Positions 38,411-49,890 of a DNA stretch of 64,000 nucleotides are shown in pieces; position 1 is the stretch's first letter, and each line of letters starts with the position of its first letter. The position numbers were made by a program, and so were the translations under genes. This DNA comes from Portunus trituberculatus (Eukaryota > Arthropoda > Malacostraca > Decapoda > Portunidae), in assembly GCF_017591435.1 (NCBI RefSeq), contig NC_059301.1, forward strand, positions 34,905,035 through 34,969,034, in the 5' to 3' direction. The notes below the pieces were generated by a model. It worked only from the letters and a program-made list of their open reading frames with translations. It had not been told where the DNA came from and did not search any database.

Positions 38411-38524
38411 GGGAGGCGGTGGCGTAATGGATAAGATGGTGAGCGTGGGCTCGGGCAGACGTCCACGTGTAGGTTCGATTCCCACCAAATACGGCCTTGA
38501 AACTATGGCATTTGTCGAGTGATT

Positions 38525-38527
<3 letters not shown>
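38411..38527 (+). mobile_element. Second tRNA-derived SINE family, truncated copy
   Basis: The head GGGAGGCGGTGGCGTAATGGATAAG (box A-like TGGCGTAATGG) and the box B-like GGTTCGATTCCC form a degenerate tRNA-like promoter. A short body ATTTGTCGAGTGATTTAAA follows and is then replaced by an AT array. It matches the fuller copy on the opposite strand at 46264-46591. Confidence 0.7.

Positions 38528-38599
<72 letters not shown>
38528..38599. repeat. (AT)n microsatellite
   Basis: About 72 bp replacing the 3' part of the SINE. Confidence 0.97.
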
Positions 38600-38601
<2 letters not shown>

Positions 38602-38916
38602 CAGAATACCGTTTGCCAGTCACAAAGCCTTATCACTTTCCCAGCCACTTTCGGGGTAACTTGTCAATGTGGTGGGGCTTGCAAGTGTAGTGCTGGGGAC
38701 CAATCACTATGTTGGCTTTCAGGCACTGCAAGACTTGGTGTCAATTATCCCGCGGACGAAGTATTCCCGCAGTAATGAGCTCTCTTAAGAAAAACCAACT
38801 TTTCTTGCTCAATCTGTGTCTTTCTAGTTGTACTTTTAACTATCCTTGTGGTGTTTACTTCTTTAGCTACACAACTTTGTAGGCCAGCCGCTGAATAACA
38901 AACACCCTGTGTGTGA
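38600..38916. other. Intergenic DNA, nothing recognised
   Basis: No gene or element terminus was recognised. Confidence 0.5.
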
Positions 38917-38961
38917 TCTTGAAATTTGTATATATTCATTGTTTACATTGATTTTGTAACT

Positions 38962-38992
<31 letters not shown>

Positions 38993-39070
38993 TCTTTCTC
39001 TCTCTTGAAGTTTGTATATATTCATTGTTTGCATTGATTTTGTAACTAGAGAGAGAGAGAGAGAGAGAGA
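38917..39070. repeat. Tandem duplication of 48 bp plus GA run
   Basis: TCTTGAA[A/G]TTTGTATATA...TGTAACTAGA occurs at 38917-38964 and again at 39003-39050 with two base differences. Each copy is followed by a GA run (about 28 and 20 bp). It is a local duplication, possibly mediated by the GA repeat. Confidence 0.9.
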
Positions 39071-39072
39071 TC

Positions 39073-39073
<1 letters not shown>

Positions 39074-39118
<45 letters not shown>
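39074..39118. repeat. (CA)n microsatellite
   Basis: 45 bp of CA directly before LINE copy B. Confidence 0.97.
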
Positions 39119-39119
<1 letters not shown>

Positions 39120-41815
39120 GGAAGACGTGTGACGCTGACGCTCTTGGAGTTGCTCTGGCCAGCTTGTTGGCCCTCTCCCTCCTCACTCCTCCCTCAGAGC
39201 GTTAGGCTAATTCTTAGTGTCGTTAGAATCAGACTCGCCATGGTGTGTTTTCTGTGCAATAGTGAACAGCGTCAGAGAGTCTTTCTCCTCTTGTCCAATG
39301 TGGCCTCCCTAATGAACAAAATGGACGAGTTGATAGTGTCGGAGAGATCAACCTGTGCAGACATTGTGGCGATCGCTGAGGCGTGGCAAATAGTACCTGA
39401 AGTGTGCATGGTGCAAGACTTTCAACTCTTCTACCATCTCAGGTCAGAGCGAAGAGGAGGGGGAGCTGGTTATATGCGGGGATTTTAACCACATAGGTGT
39501 GAGTGAAATACTACACCACCTAAACCTAACACAAGTAGTTGGATTCCTCATCCGCCAATAAGCAAAACACGAACTTATCATGACCAACGTAAGTCAGCAC
39601 AACTCACCCATGCAATCACTACACCCATGGGCTGCAACACACACCTCCCCATCCTGTCGTCCCCGACATCTCACCTCCTCGCCCCATCACAGAAGGCTCA
39701 CGAAGACTCACCGACCCATGCCCAACTCAGCTTTGAGGGAGTCTGGACAATGGGTGACGCACCACCCATGGGCCGAGGTACTAGGGGTGGAGGATGTCTA
39801 CACCAAGTGGCATAATTTTGTTGCCACCAGAATGGAAGCTTTCAACCGCTAATTCCCAGCAAAGAGCGTCACTTTGCACCCATCTGATGCCTCAAAAGAC
39901 TCATGAGACAGAGAAACTGGGCATTTCACTTTTGCCCAAACAAAATTCACCATCTGTAACTTACCAACAACAGACAGTGGTTTGATAAGATTAATGTTTT
40001 ATGGGTCTACAAAAGCAGTCCACCGTCCACCATCACTGTCGTGACGGTGGAGAAGATAATCTCCCACTTTGCCATGATCTGTCAAGCCTTCACCTCCCTC
40101 CACTCCTCTCTTTTCCCTTCCTACCTCCCCGCTCCCTCCCCTACACCCAACGTCCAGGTGATGGATGTTTAAAAGATAATTCTAAAACTTAAACCTCGGT
40201 CCACTACTCCTACTGATCTTTCCATTAAGATTTAAAAAGAATTTGCTCCAGAATTAGCCACTCTTCTCTCCTCAAAAATTAATGCATCTCCCTCTCAGTA
40301 CTCATGACCCGTGGATTAGAAAACATCATTTCTCATCCTTAAAACTCCCAGTCCGTAGTCAATTAATGACCTCAAGCCAGTCGCTATCACACCCATCCCT
40401 AGCCTCATTTGCGAAGACTGTGTCCAACTGGGCGTACAACAAAATTAGTAACTCCTTAGACATACAGCAATTCGGCAACAATAGAGCCACCTCCACCTCT
40501 CACTACCTAATCAGCTTCCTTGACATCATTCACAGTCACCTGGACAAACGAAACACCTCTCTAGCAGTCGCTTTTGTGTACTTCAGAAAAGCTTTTGATC
40601 TAGTTGACCACACAGTTGTCATCAACAAAGCCATCAGTCTTGGTTTCCCCTCTCATCTGACAACATAGCTGGCCGACATCCTCACGGGGAGGCGACAAGC
40701 TATGCGCTATCAGAATCACACATCCTCTTTCTAACAGGTGACATGTGGAGTAAATACCCCAGGGCACCAAGATGGGTCCACTGTGCTTCCTAATAGTGAT
40801 TAATGACGCTTTCACCAGCACCCCTCATCGCTGGAAGTATGTCGACGACCGTACCGTGGGCGTGCCGGCACAATCGATAACAAAAACTCAGACTACTTAG
40901 CACTTGAAGCAACGCTGGAACAACTACAGCAGTGTATGTTAGCATGTCTTATGTTTTACCCATACCCCGTTTTCTGTAAAACCATTCTATTTATAGAGTC
41001 AGTTTGGCTGGGTGGGGTCTGACGTCTGACGTCACGTCTTCCCCTCAGTCCTCAGTTCTCGCTCGCCTCCGCCTGAGACTACACGTACGCCTCCAGCCAC
41101 TCGTTTGCTCGGCTATACCCTGTTGGATATTGTGATACTTTAAATACACGTTCATAAGGACTCAGGTGTCTCCATGCTACCCCTGTTTAAGGACAACTAC
41201 CACAAGTGGACGGAGGAGAGCAGGATGACAATCAACTGCACCAAAACTGTGGTGATGCACCTACTCCGTGGCAGTCCTACCTCCCCAGCTCACCCTGGCA
41301 CCTCATCTCCTCCAAGTGTTTCGGTAGACCAAGCTGCTCAGGGTCACAATGGACGACCAGCTGACATGCAACCAGCATATTACCGCCACAGTTAGGTTGG
41401 CAACCTACAGACTTTACATGCTGTGCAGACTCAAATAACGGGGCACAAAAGCAGAGGAGTTAAAAGGGGTATACCTCACCTTTATTCTGCCCAGACTCAT
41501 GTATGCATCATCAGCGTGGTCTTTCTTTTTCACCTCCACGCAACAGCAGCAGTTAGAGGATGTGCAAAAGACGCCATGCAGGATCATCCTTGGCCCTGCC
41601 TACACTTACTACGATCACGTCCTAACCACTCTGCGCCTTCCCAGATTGTCTAACAAACACCGAGAGGCCCTGTTGAAACTAAGCAGGGACCTGTGCTGCC
41701 TCACACGAGGCTTCGCCGCCTTCTCCCCACTGCCGCCCCCTCGCCCTGTCTACACCACACGTCACAACAATGTGGTCATGCCCATAAGGATCGAACATCC
41801 CAAAGCTTTAAGCTA
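39119..41815 (+). pseudogene. CR1/Jockey-type LINE, copy B (degraded)
   Basis: Same family as copy A but with a 5' part. An endonuclease-like start (LLLSNVASLMNKMDEL ... DIVAIAEAW, about 39290-39390) lies in an open frame from 39240. A pre-RT linker (LRESGQWVTHHPW, about 39737), palm (FRKAFDLVDHTVVINKA, about 40583), catalytic WKYVDDRTVGV (about 40833, intact YVDD) and a C-terminus (LEDVQKTPCRIILGPAY, about 41555; LTRGFAAF) follow. Frameshifts and stops lie between blocks. A 0.23-kb insertion splits it at about 40937-41170. Most of the endonuclease is missing. Confidence 0.75.
40937..41170. mobile_element. Possible solo LTR inside LINE copy B
   Basis: Copy A is continuous at this point, so about 230 bp were inserted here. 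AGTG lies on both sides (about 40934-40937 and 41204-41207 if the right edge is taken at CTACCACA). The insert holds ATTTATAGAG (TATA-like), overlapping TGACGTCTGACGTCACG (CRE-like sites) and ATACTTTAAATACACG, a regulatory composition seen in LTRs. No second LTR or internal region was found, and the edges are uncertain. Confidence 0.35.
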
Positions 41816-41821
41816 ATCTTT

Positions 41822-42420
41822 ATTTTTTTTAGAATTAGGTTCGCTGTGTTGTGTTTTCTGTGCATTAGCAAACAGTGTTAATGAGTGTGTATCAGTACAT
41901 ATTAGACAATGTGTGCTCCAGTGCTGTGTTAACTGCCTAACATCATCCAGTGCCTGAAAGCACAGTTTCAAAGTCTTGGATCGAGAGGCGGTAGAAGTGT
42001 TGTGCGTCCCATCAGGGCAATAGTGAGAAATAGTGATAGCCAAAAACGACAAGCGGATATGAGGGAATAGCACGTGAAAGCTCCGCGTGTGTGGTACAGT
42101 CTGCCCTCACTCCTCTTGTCTAATGTGACTTCCCTAACTAACAAAATAGATAAGTTGACTGTGTCAGTAAGAACAAACCTGTGCGAACTTTTGTGGCGAT
42201 CACTGTGGCGTGGTAGATTGTGCCTGAGGTGTTTCAGCTCTTTCACCACCTCAGAGCAAGTAAGAGAGGGAGGGATGTAGTAGTTTATTGCCAGTCTACT
42301 TTCAGCCCCTCACACTTCCCTGTGGACATCGCCCCCCGAGTGGAAGCCCTCTGGGTCGGAGTGACACCACCCCACCATCCTAGCAACACAACCTCTATCA
42401 TCCTCTGTGTCATAACCTAA
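41822..42420 (+). pseudogene. CR1/Jockey-type LINE, copy C (5' fragment)
   Basis: Starts about ten bases after the end of copy B and repeats the beginning of that family: GTGTTGTGTTTTCTGTGCA near 41845 matches GGTGTGTTTTCTGTGCA near 39242. The endonuclease start LLSNVTSLTNKIDKL lies near 42115, and FQLFHHLRASKRG follows near 42230. It ends near a block encoding VEALWVGVTPP, typical of the endonuclease centre. The frame is broken and no RT is present. Confidence 0.65.
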
Positions 42421-42429
42421 CATAAACAT

Positions 42430-44790
42430 ATAACATAAATAATAGGATAACAAAGGACCACTAGGGCACATCAGTCGCACAGCGACCTCGTCATCAGTAC
42501 TTAAAGATACACTTACAAGTACACAATACATTATATACTAATTCTAAATATTTGGCCCATTAACAGGGCTAAGTCCTGCAGCGAATTCCTCTACAATCTG
42601 TGATCCCCATACATGGGGATCATGTCTTGTTTAACTATAGTAAATTTCTTATAAAAACTATCATGCAGCGCTATACATAATTATAAATCTAATAAATTTA
42701 AGTGCTTATCTAATCTGTTTTTAAACATTGTCAAACTAGTGCTATTTACAACCCTCTCTGGCAATGCATTCCAGAAGTCTACCACCCTATGACTAAAGAA
42801 ATATTTTCTTATATCTAACCTGCAGCCTTGCTTTCTAATCTTCCTGCCATGATTTCTAGTCCTACTTCCCTCCTCTAAGGTAAAGAAAGATCTCACATCT
42901 ATGTAGTTTGTATCTGAGAACATTTTAAATAACTCTATCATATCCCTCTTATACATCTCCTCTCAAATGAAAACATGTTTAATTCCTTTAATCTATCTCT
43001 ATACTCCAGGCGCTTTAATGCTGGTATCATCCTAGTTGCTCTTCTCTGAACTGCTTCTAACATGTTGATATCCTGCCTATAATGGGGTGACCAGGCCTGT
43101 ATGCAATACTCTAAATGGGGCCTAACATAGGAATTATATAAGCTACGCACCACTTCCTTACTTTTATAACTAACATTTCTATTTATAAAACCCAGGATCC
43201 TATTTGCCCTATTTCTTGCTTCTAAACATTGCTTTGAAAATTTCATAGTCCTGTCTATCACTACTCCTAAATCCTTTCCTTCCTCTACTGCCTCTAGCCA
43301 ACATCCCTCCATCTCATAGCTAAAGTTTGTGTTGTCTTTACCTAAATGCATAACCTGACACTTTTAGAATTAAACTCCATCTGCCACCTGTCTGCCCATG
43401 CTATCAGCCTGTCCAGGTCTCGTTGTATTCTGTAATTGTCCTTTTCACCCTGTACTGCACATGCTATCTTAGTATCATCTGCAAACTTTGATACTTTGCT
43501 ACTAATTCCTATATCTAAATCGTTAATGTACACCAAGAAAAGAAGAGGTCCTAGCACTGATCCTTGGGGTACCCCACTAACCACTTCCTTCCACTCAGAC
43601 ATTGCCCCATTTAATACTACTCTGTTTCCTATCAGAAAGCCATTCACTAATCCAATCAACTAACCTACCCCTATCCCATGTAGTCTCAATTTGTACACTA
43701 GCCTCCTATGCGGTACCTTATCAAACGCCTTGCTAAAATCTAGATATATAACATCTATGCTATTTCCATCATCTAACTCCTTGGTAATATATTCTAAGAT
43801 ATCGAGCAAATTTGTAAGACAGGACCTCCCTGATCTAAAGCCATGTTGGGTATCTCTAATTAATCTATTCTCATTTAAATGCTCCCAAATACTACCCTTA
43901 ATGATTTTCTCTAGTATCTTACATACTATACTAGTTAAACTGATCGGTCTATAATTATTCGCATCATCCTTCCTACCTTTTTAAATATTGGAGTAACATT
44001 AGCTAACTTCCAGTCCTGAGGTATCTCAGCAAACCTAAGTGATCTTTCAAAGATTAACTTAAGTGCTTCAGAAATACTGTCTACACCCTCCCTAAGTACT
44101 CTGGCATGTAGCTCATCAGGACCACTAGCTTTCCTATCGTCTAGTTCAAGAATAAATTTCCTAATAATTCCCGGTTTTATATCAATATTTTCTAAAGCTC
44201 TTAAACTACTCGTCGCACTGTTTGTAACAGGATTTCCTATTCTTTCCTAGTAAATACTGAAGAAAATTGTTCATTCAATAATTCTACTATGTCTTCATTT
44301 TGATCCACTACTACACCATCTTTTCTGAGTGGTCCAATCCTATCCTTATTTCTTTTATCACTGACCTTGTAATAACTATATAATTTTTGGGATCTTTACT
44401 CCCAGCTCTAGCTAGTTTTATCTCTGCCTGCCTTTTACTTTTTTTTATAATCTTACTCAAATCATCCCTGACCTGTCTGTACCTAATCAAATCTACATCT
44501 TCCCCACTTTTCTGCAACTCTCTATATGCCCACTTCTTCTCTCTGATCTGTCTACCTATCTCGTGAGTCCACCATAATGACTTCCTGTTTCTCTGCCTTA
44601 TATCTTTGTAAGGGATACACTGCATCACTATACCCTTTACCTTAAAAATATCCCACATCTCTTGTGCAGTTTTATTTCCAAAATTATCTTCCCAGTTTAC
44701 CTCTCCTAATAACTGACGTAACTTATCATAATTGCCTCTCTAATAGTTTGGGACTCTAGTCTTATTCACTATATTATCCGCGGACCCCGA
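42430..44790 (-). pseudogene. CR1-type LINE reverse transcriptase, 5'-truncated
   Basis: Minus-strand ORF2 remnant. In order: a pre-RT helix (RNRKSLWWTHEIGRQIREKKWAYREL, about 44590-44520), RT fingers (SGPDELHARVLREG near 44120), the palm DVIYLDFSKAFDKVPH near 43740, GVPQGSVLGPLLFLVYINDL (about 43575), catalytic KFADDTK (about 43480), then the C-terminal LEYCIQAWSPHYRQDINMLEAVQRRATRMI (about 43110-43040) and VVDFWNALPERVV (about 42770). At least three frameshifts break it. The ORF ends at 42681 and a 3' untranslated tail runs to about 42430. The endonuclease and ORF1 are absent, as in a typical 5' truncation. It is a different family from copies A to C and related to the element at 55.3 kb. 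Confidence 0.85.
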
Positions 44791-45258
44791 CAGCACAGAC
44801 ACTCACTGAGCACATTATCAGTTCTACTTATGTTCTCAGGGTGAGGTATCGTGTAAGAATGAGTGAACATTAGAGACAAGGTTACGGGATGTGCGCTTTT
44901 CTTCCCGATGATCTCGGTAAATATTTCGAAAAAATGAGTAGTAGATTTTGGCGGTCCTCATAATGAGTAATGATAAAGATGAATTTTGCCGCTAGGAGAC
45001 TTACTCGTATCTTGTGTCATTTCATATTCAGGAGTTGGCTGGGTAATAAGGAACAAGAGAGTGGAATTGAGATGAAAAGGGTAGAATGAAGGAGACTGAG
45101 TGGTTTGTCATATGTAACTTAAGATAAATAAGCAATAATCATTTGTTTGTTGATGAGAAATTTTACTGTGAAAAATGAGTTTTAGAATGAACATAATGAC
45201 AGAAACTAAGAAAGAAAGCATGATCAATATTGAAATTACTGAGGGTGAAGCCTTTATC

Positions 45259-45260
<2 letters not shown>
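44791..45260. other. Intergenic DNA, nothing recognised
   Basis: AT-rich; no gene recognised. Confidence 0.5.

Positions 45261-45339
<79 letters not shown>
45261..45339. repeat. (AT)n microsatellite
   Basis: About 79 bp of AT. Confidence 0.97.
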
Positions 45340-45340
<1 letters not shown>

Positions 45341-46123
45341 TTAATATGAGTAAATAAATTAATATATAAGAAGTGAAAGTAACAGATGATATTAGAACGA
45401 TTTGAGATAGAAAACACGATGTTAGTTGGATATAACATTATATAGTTGATATATGAAAAAAATATGATATAAATATGAATATATTAAGAGAGAAAAAGGT
45501 GTATTGAAAGGAAAATTTTATGGAAATATTGTAATGTTGTCAGAAAATATTATGTTGAGTATGTATACCTGACTCTGACAAATAAAATTTAGAAGCATAA
45601 ATAATACTGTACAAGGATTGAAGTAGTCACGAATTGTTAAGTTTGACCCAGAATATAGATAGCATGAAATAAATTAATATGTTGAGAGAACATACCGATT
45701 TAAAGTTAGAACATTATCTTTGTCATGAATAAATATCTTGTTAATTGGGAAATCAATAATGTTGAGGATATTGCAGGTTACTGGTGAGAGATCGTTGAAT
45801 TAGTATTAGTTCATGCAATTAAGGGTTGCTGACTAGACCTTAACTTACTTTATTTTTTCAGAGTGAAAATGCTGTAGTTCTTCCATGGTAAATTTGGTTA
45901 TTAAATATTGATAAGATAATGTCTGAAGGAACACAGAAATTAGCGGGTTATCAACGGGATTATGAGATATGCATATACGTATAGATATAGATGCAACTCG
46001 ATTGCAGTAAATGATGATTCAGTATAACTGTAGGAGCTCAAATGCTGATAAATACTGAGGGGATTGATATATATTTAAGGGTACTATAAAGTAAAACATC
46101 TTAATAGTGATGACGGAGAATGC
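45340..46123. other. AT-rich intergenic DNA, nothing recognised
   Basis: No gene, RNA or terminal repeat was seen. Confidence 0.5.

Positions 46124-46204
<81 letters not shown>
46124..46204. repeat. Poly-A followed by (TA)n
   Basis: 15 A residues, then about 66 bp of TA. Confidence 0.95.
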
Positions 46205-46206
<2 letters not shown>

Positions 46207-46263
46207 AAGTTTTAAGTAAAATAATGAATTAATAATATTAATAGCAAACACTTACAGATAAGA

Positions 46264-46591
46264 TTTTTTTTTTTTTTTTTTTTTTTACGCTGAGGCCTAT
46301 AGAGCCTGTAGGCACACTTGAAGAGTGTATGGGAAACGCTGTTCAGCTTCCATCCATTAATGGCGCAGGCAATTTTATTTATAGTGGTACCCCTATTAGG
46401 GCCCATATCACCACCCATGCTCATCCTGGGTGTAACCGCCTAGAACCTGGGTATCATGGTGGCATGTAGGTAACTTTAAAGCACTCGACAAATAGCCAAG
46501 TATCAAGGCGGTACGTGGTGGGATTCGATCCTACGCGTGGATGTCTGCCCGATCCCACGCTCACCACCTTATCCACTATGCCACCGCCTCC
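46264..46591 (-). mobile_element. Second tRNA-derived SINE family, full copy with poly(A)
   Basis: Minus strand. The head is GGAGGCGGTGGCATAGTGG (box A-like) with GGATCGAATCCCACC (box B-like). The body continues through ATTTGTCGAGTGCTTTAAAG and CCCATACACTCTTCAAGTGTGC and ends in a poly(A) of about 24 (poly-T at 46264-46287 on the plus strand). The poly(A) tail distinguishes it from the CA-ended SINE. A truncated relative lies at 38411. Confidence 0.75.
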
Positions 46592-46600
46592 TAATGCTAC

Positions 46601-46639
46601 TGCTGCAACAGCAGCAGCAGCAACAACAGCAGCAGTAGT

Positions 46640-46713
<74 letters not shown>

Positions 46714-46760
46714 TAGAGGCCGCAGCAGTAGTAGAAGCAGCAGCAGCATCGGCGGCGGTG
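46601..46760. repeat. (GCA)n imperfect trinucleotide array
   Basis: GCA with ACA, GTA and GGC variants, beginning about ten bases beyond the SINE head. Frames through it give poly-Ala or poly-Leu and are artefacts. Confidence 0.95.
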
Positions 46761-46802
46761 GCGGCAGCAACATCAGCAGCAACAGCAACAGCGGCGGCGG
46801 CG

Positions 46803-46960
46803 GCCACACGACGCCACAATGTGGTGATGCTCCATGTACTGACCAGTACCACCAAAGTGTGAGCCATAAACCTTTACGCTAGAATACTATTCTTAAGCCT
46901 CCCCCTAACCATGTATATTTCAGTATGTATGTACTGCAATTCTAATAAACCGCATATTAT
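46803..46960 (+). mobile_element. CR1/Jockey-type LINE, copy D (3' end only)
   Basis: ACGCCACAATGTGGTGATGC matches the terminal region of copy B. GAGCCATAAA...TCTTAAGCCT, CAGTATGTATGTACTGCAATT and TAATAAACCGCAT match the 3' end of copy A. A short ATT/ATC run and then CA follow, as in copy A. There is no coding content. Confidence 0.7.
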
Positions 46961-46971
46961 CATTATTATTA

Positions 46972-46972
<1 letters not shown>

Positions 46973-47002
<30 letters not shown>
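46973..47002. repeat. (CA)n upstream of SINE copy 3
   Basis: 30 bp of CA. Confidence 0.97.
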
Positions 47003-47006
<4 letters not shown>

Positions 47007-47280
47007 GGTTAGAGCGCTGGCTTCACAAGCCAGAGGACCGGGGTTCGATTCCCCGGCCTGGTGGAGATATTTGGGTGTGTCTCTTTCACGTGTAGCCCCT
47101 GTTCACCTAGCAGTGATTAGGTACGGTATGTAAATCGAGGAGTTGTGACCTTGTTGTCCCGGTGTGTGGTGTGTGCCTGGTCTCAGGCCTATCCGAAGAT
47201 CGGAAATAATGAGCTCTGAGCTCGTTCCGTAGGGTAACGTCTGGCTGTCTCGTCAGAGACTGCAGCAGATCAAACAGTGA
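47003..47280 (+). mobile_element. tRNA-Val(CAC)-derived SINE, copy 3 (5'-truncated)
   Basis: Same family as 28706 but begins at CAGTGGTTAGAGC, so about 13 bases of the head (acceptor arm and part of box A) are missing. The anticodon loop TTCACAA and box B are intact. The body ends in CAGTGA and then CA (47279-47303). Confidence 0.9.
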
Positions 47281-47303
47281 CACACACACACACACACACA
47301 CAC
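47281..47303. repeat. (CA)n downstream of SINE copy 3
   Basis: CA run at the SINE 3' end. Confidence 0.95.
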
Positions 47304-49495
47304 TTTAGGCAGTAAGGTAGTGTGAAGGGTAACAAGCGACACAGTTCGCTGCTAATATTATTCGTCAAGATTAGCGTTGCTGTGCTACTCTGTGGGGATA
47401 CAGATTGTGGTGATGGATTTGTTTCAGCTCAGCGTGTGATACATCATCGGCGTAGCGTGGTTTAGTTTATTGCAACATTTTTCCACCGTCAAACCTTACG
47501 TTATTTATTTCTGCATTTCGTAAACAAGCTTCAACATATTTCTTAGAAATGTTACGTTAATTATCTTTCCTTGATCGAGAAGAATATCAAGAGAACTCCA
47601 GAAATAAACTGGCTTATATAGACTGGAGCTTTTTCAACCAAACATTTTACTGTAGATATTTTCTATTGCATAGCAAGCTTTCTTAGCATATAGAATGTAT
47701 TAAACCATAAGACGTAACTAACGCGATCGTTCTAATGATGGAGTACGTTATGAATTAAAAGAGAAAAAATAATCTATAAGCACAAAAATATTTGATTCTT
47801 CCAATGAATGGGTAACAAGAGCTTTATTTGAAGAGTTAAGGAAAACCTAAAAGCGCATTCATTTTAAAGAGTCTACTATAATGATATTTAAGTTAATATG
47901 CTTGTATTTAAGCAGTCATCGAGTCTGTGACACAATTATGTACATCAGTGACTCCAAAGCCGTTTTATGTTCATGCAATTTACTGTGAGTTTTTGAACAA
48001 TTCATTTACTCTATAGACTATGAAGATTGATTAAAAAAAAAAATCATTAATATCTACTAGTGGTATGACAAAGTATATAAACAAAGGAAAAGGTTTACTT
48101 GAAACAAAGAAAATAAACAACTAGACCTCAAAAATTGTTAAATAGCCATTTATTTATATATAAGAAAAATGTCACAACTTCGTCTGAGTGTAGTTGTCTG
48201 ATATAATACATACATTTGTAGAAATTAAATTTCAATATATTTAATTTATTTATTAAAAAACACACAATTTCCTTCCTAAATCATCTTGTATTCTTCATAT
48301 GCACCCTTATTCACACCGGCAATGTCATGTACGCCTCCAAGTATTCGGATTACTTATTAGTATCCTTTTGAAAAAAAAAAAAAAAGCTTCTTGAGGTGCA
48401 TCACGCACTCACATTGACCGTCACTCGTGTACATCATGTATTTTTTTTTTTTGTAGTTGAAAAAATCGTCTTAAAAGCTGAGTCTCAGTCAATGTTTACT
48501 TGTAAAGAAATGAAGAATAAGTAACAGAAGTATATATATTGTCCCTTAACTGATTATGAAGACAAGATAATTAATTACGAAAACTAAGATTAGGAAACAA
48601 GGACACATTGAGGTATAATATAGGAGTTGATAAAAAAAACATTCATTCCTGTATTATAGAAAGAAACAAGAAGTGAAAATAATTGATATCTTCACCTCTT
48701 GTTCTCTTTCCTCACTAGCAAATCAGTAAAAAAAATCTATAACAGTTACTACTTCTTATTCCTTCATTATACTAATGTTACACATTTTCCTCCTATGTTA
48801 CTGTTCTTCCTCGTCACCTCTCTTCCATTACTTACCCAAATATGGTTAATCTGAAACTTTCAACCCAAATGAAACAAATAACCATGATTTTTTTTCAGAG
48901 GTAATCAGTTAACCAGATTTTAGTCTCAATTTATCTTAATCATACATTCACAAAACAATAATTGACTACAAAAACATTTCTTCGTTTATGATGAGACAAA
49001 AAAGGTTCAAACACTAGCAACAATGCATCCCGACTCACTGATCTACAAATAAGATCCGCACTCATCAGAGTTTACGATCCTCAAAGTCATGGAATATTTT
49101 ACTAACGAAATATATTCCTTTATCTTTAAAAAATCTGAACTCCTGCTCCTGCTACAGTTGTTTCTACTTTTCCAGCTGTCTCTGTTCTTGCCGCTGCTAT
49201 GTTTGCGGTGCTTGGCTCAAGTACGCAGAAATGCACCTACGACGTGCTGCCTTATCTGTTTGTTCATAATTTCAGCTTAATCAAACAGCGTCTTAAACTT
49301 CAGCACATTTTTGTTAATTTCTCTCCCCTGTCCGTGGAGAAAGTTAAAAAATAAAACATTATATCGTCTTACTTCTCCGGCGAGCATTTTATCTTTATCC
49401 TGCAATAGCCAATTCAGGAAGATGATGTTTACTCGTGTATTAACCACTTACTGTCTTCCATCACCAGCTGGAGATATAACAGGGCCGAGAAACAT
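47304..49495. other. AT-rich unique-looking DNA, nothing recognised
   Basis: 2.2 kb, the longest stretch without a microsatellite or element. Frames are short and lack domains. Confidence 0.5.
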
Positions 49496-49843
49496 TTGGA
49501 GGGGGAAAAGGAGATGGAAAGAGAGGAAGAGGAGAATGAAATATTGAAAAAAAAAAATAATGATGATAATAATAACAATGAAAATAACAGCAACAAGAAC
49601 AACAACAAATATAGTAATAAAAGAAGAAGAAGAAGAAGAAGAAGAAGAAGAAGAACAGAAGAAGAAGAAGAAGAAGAAGAAGAAGAAGAAGGAGGAGGAG
49701 GAGGAGGAGGAGGAGGAGGAGGAGGAGGAGGAGGGGGAAGAGGAGGAGGAATAAGAGAAGAAAAAAAAAGAAAAAGGAATACAACGGAACGAAAATACTG
49801 ATGGGCGAATTTTACCACGTAACAAAAAAAATACAGAAAATCG

Positions 49844-49877
<34 letters not shown>

Positions 49878-49890
49878 GAGAGAGAGAGAA
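49496..49890. repeat. Purine-rich tract: AAG, GGA and GA arrays
   Basis: A/G-rich sequence with AAG (about 49620-49690) passing into GGA (about 49690-49735), then GA at about 49844-49888. The long antisense Ser/Pro/Phe frame across it is a low-complexity artefact. Confidence 0.9.

Noticed and set aside
46454..46867. An alanine-rich protein
   Set aside because: The frame is carried by the GCA array and by SINE and LINE remnants on either side.
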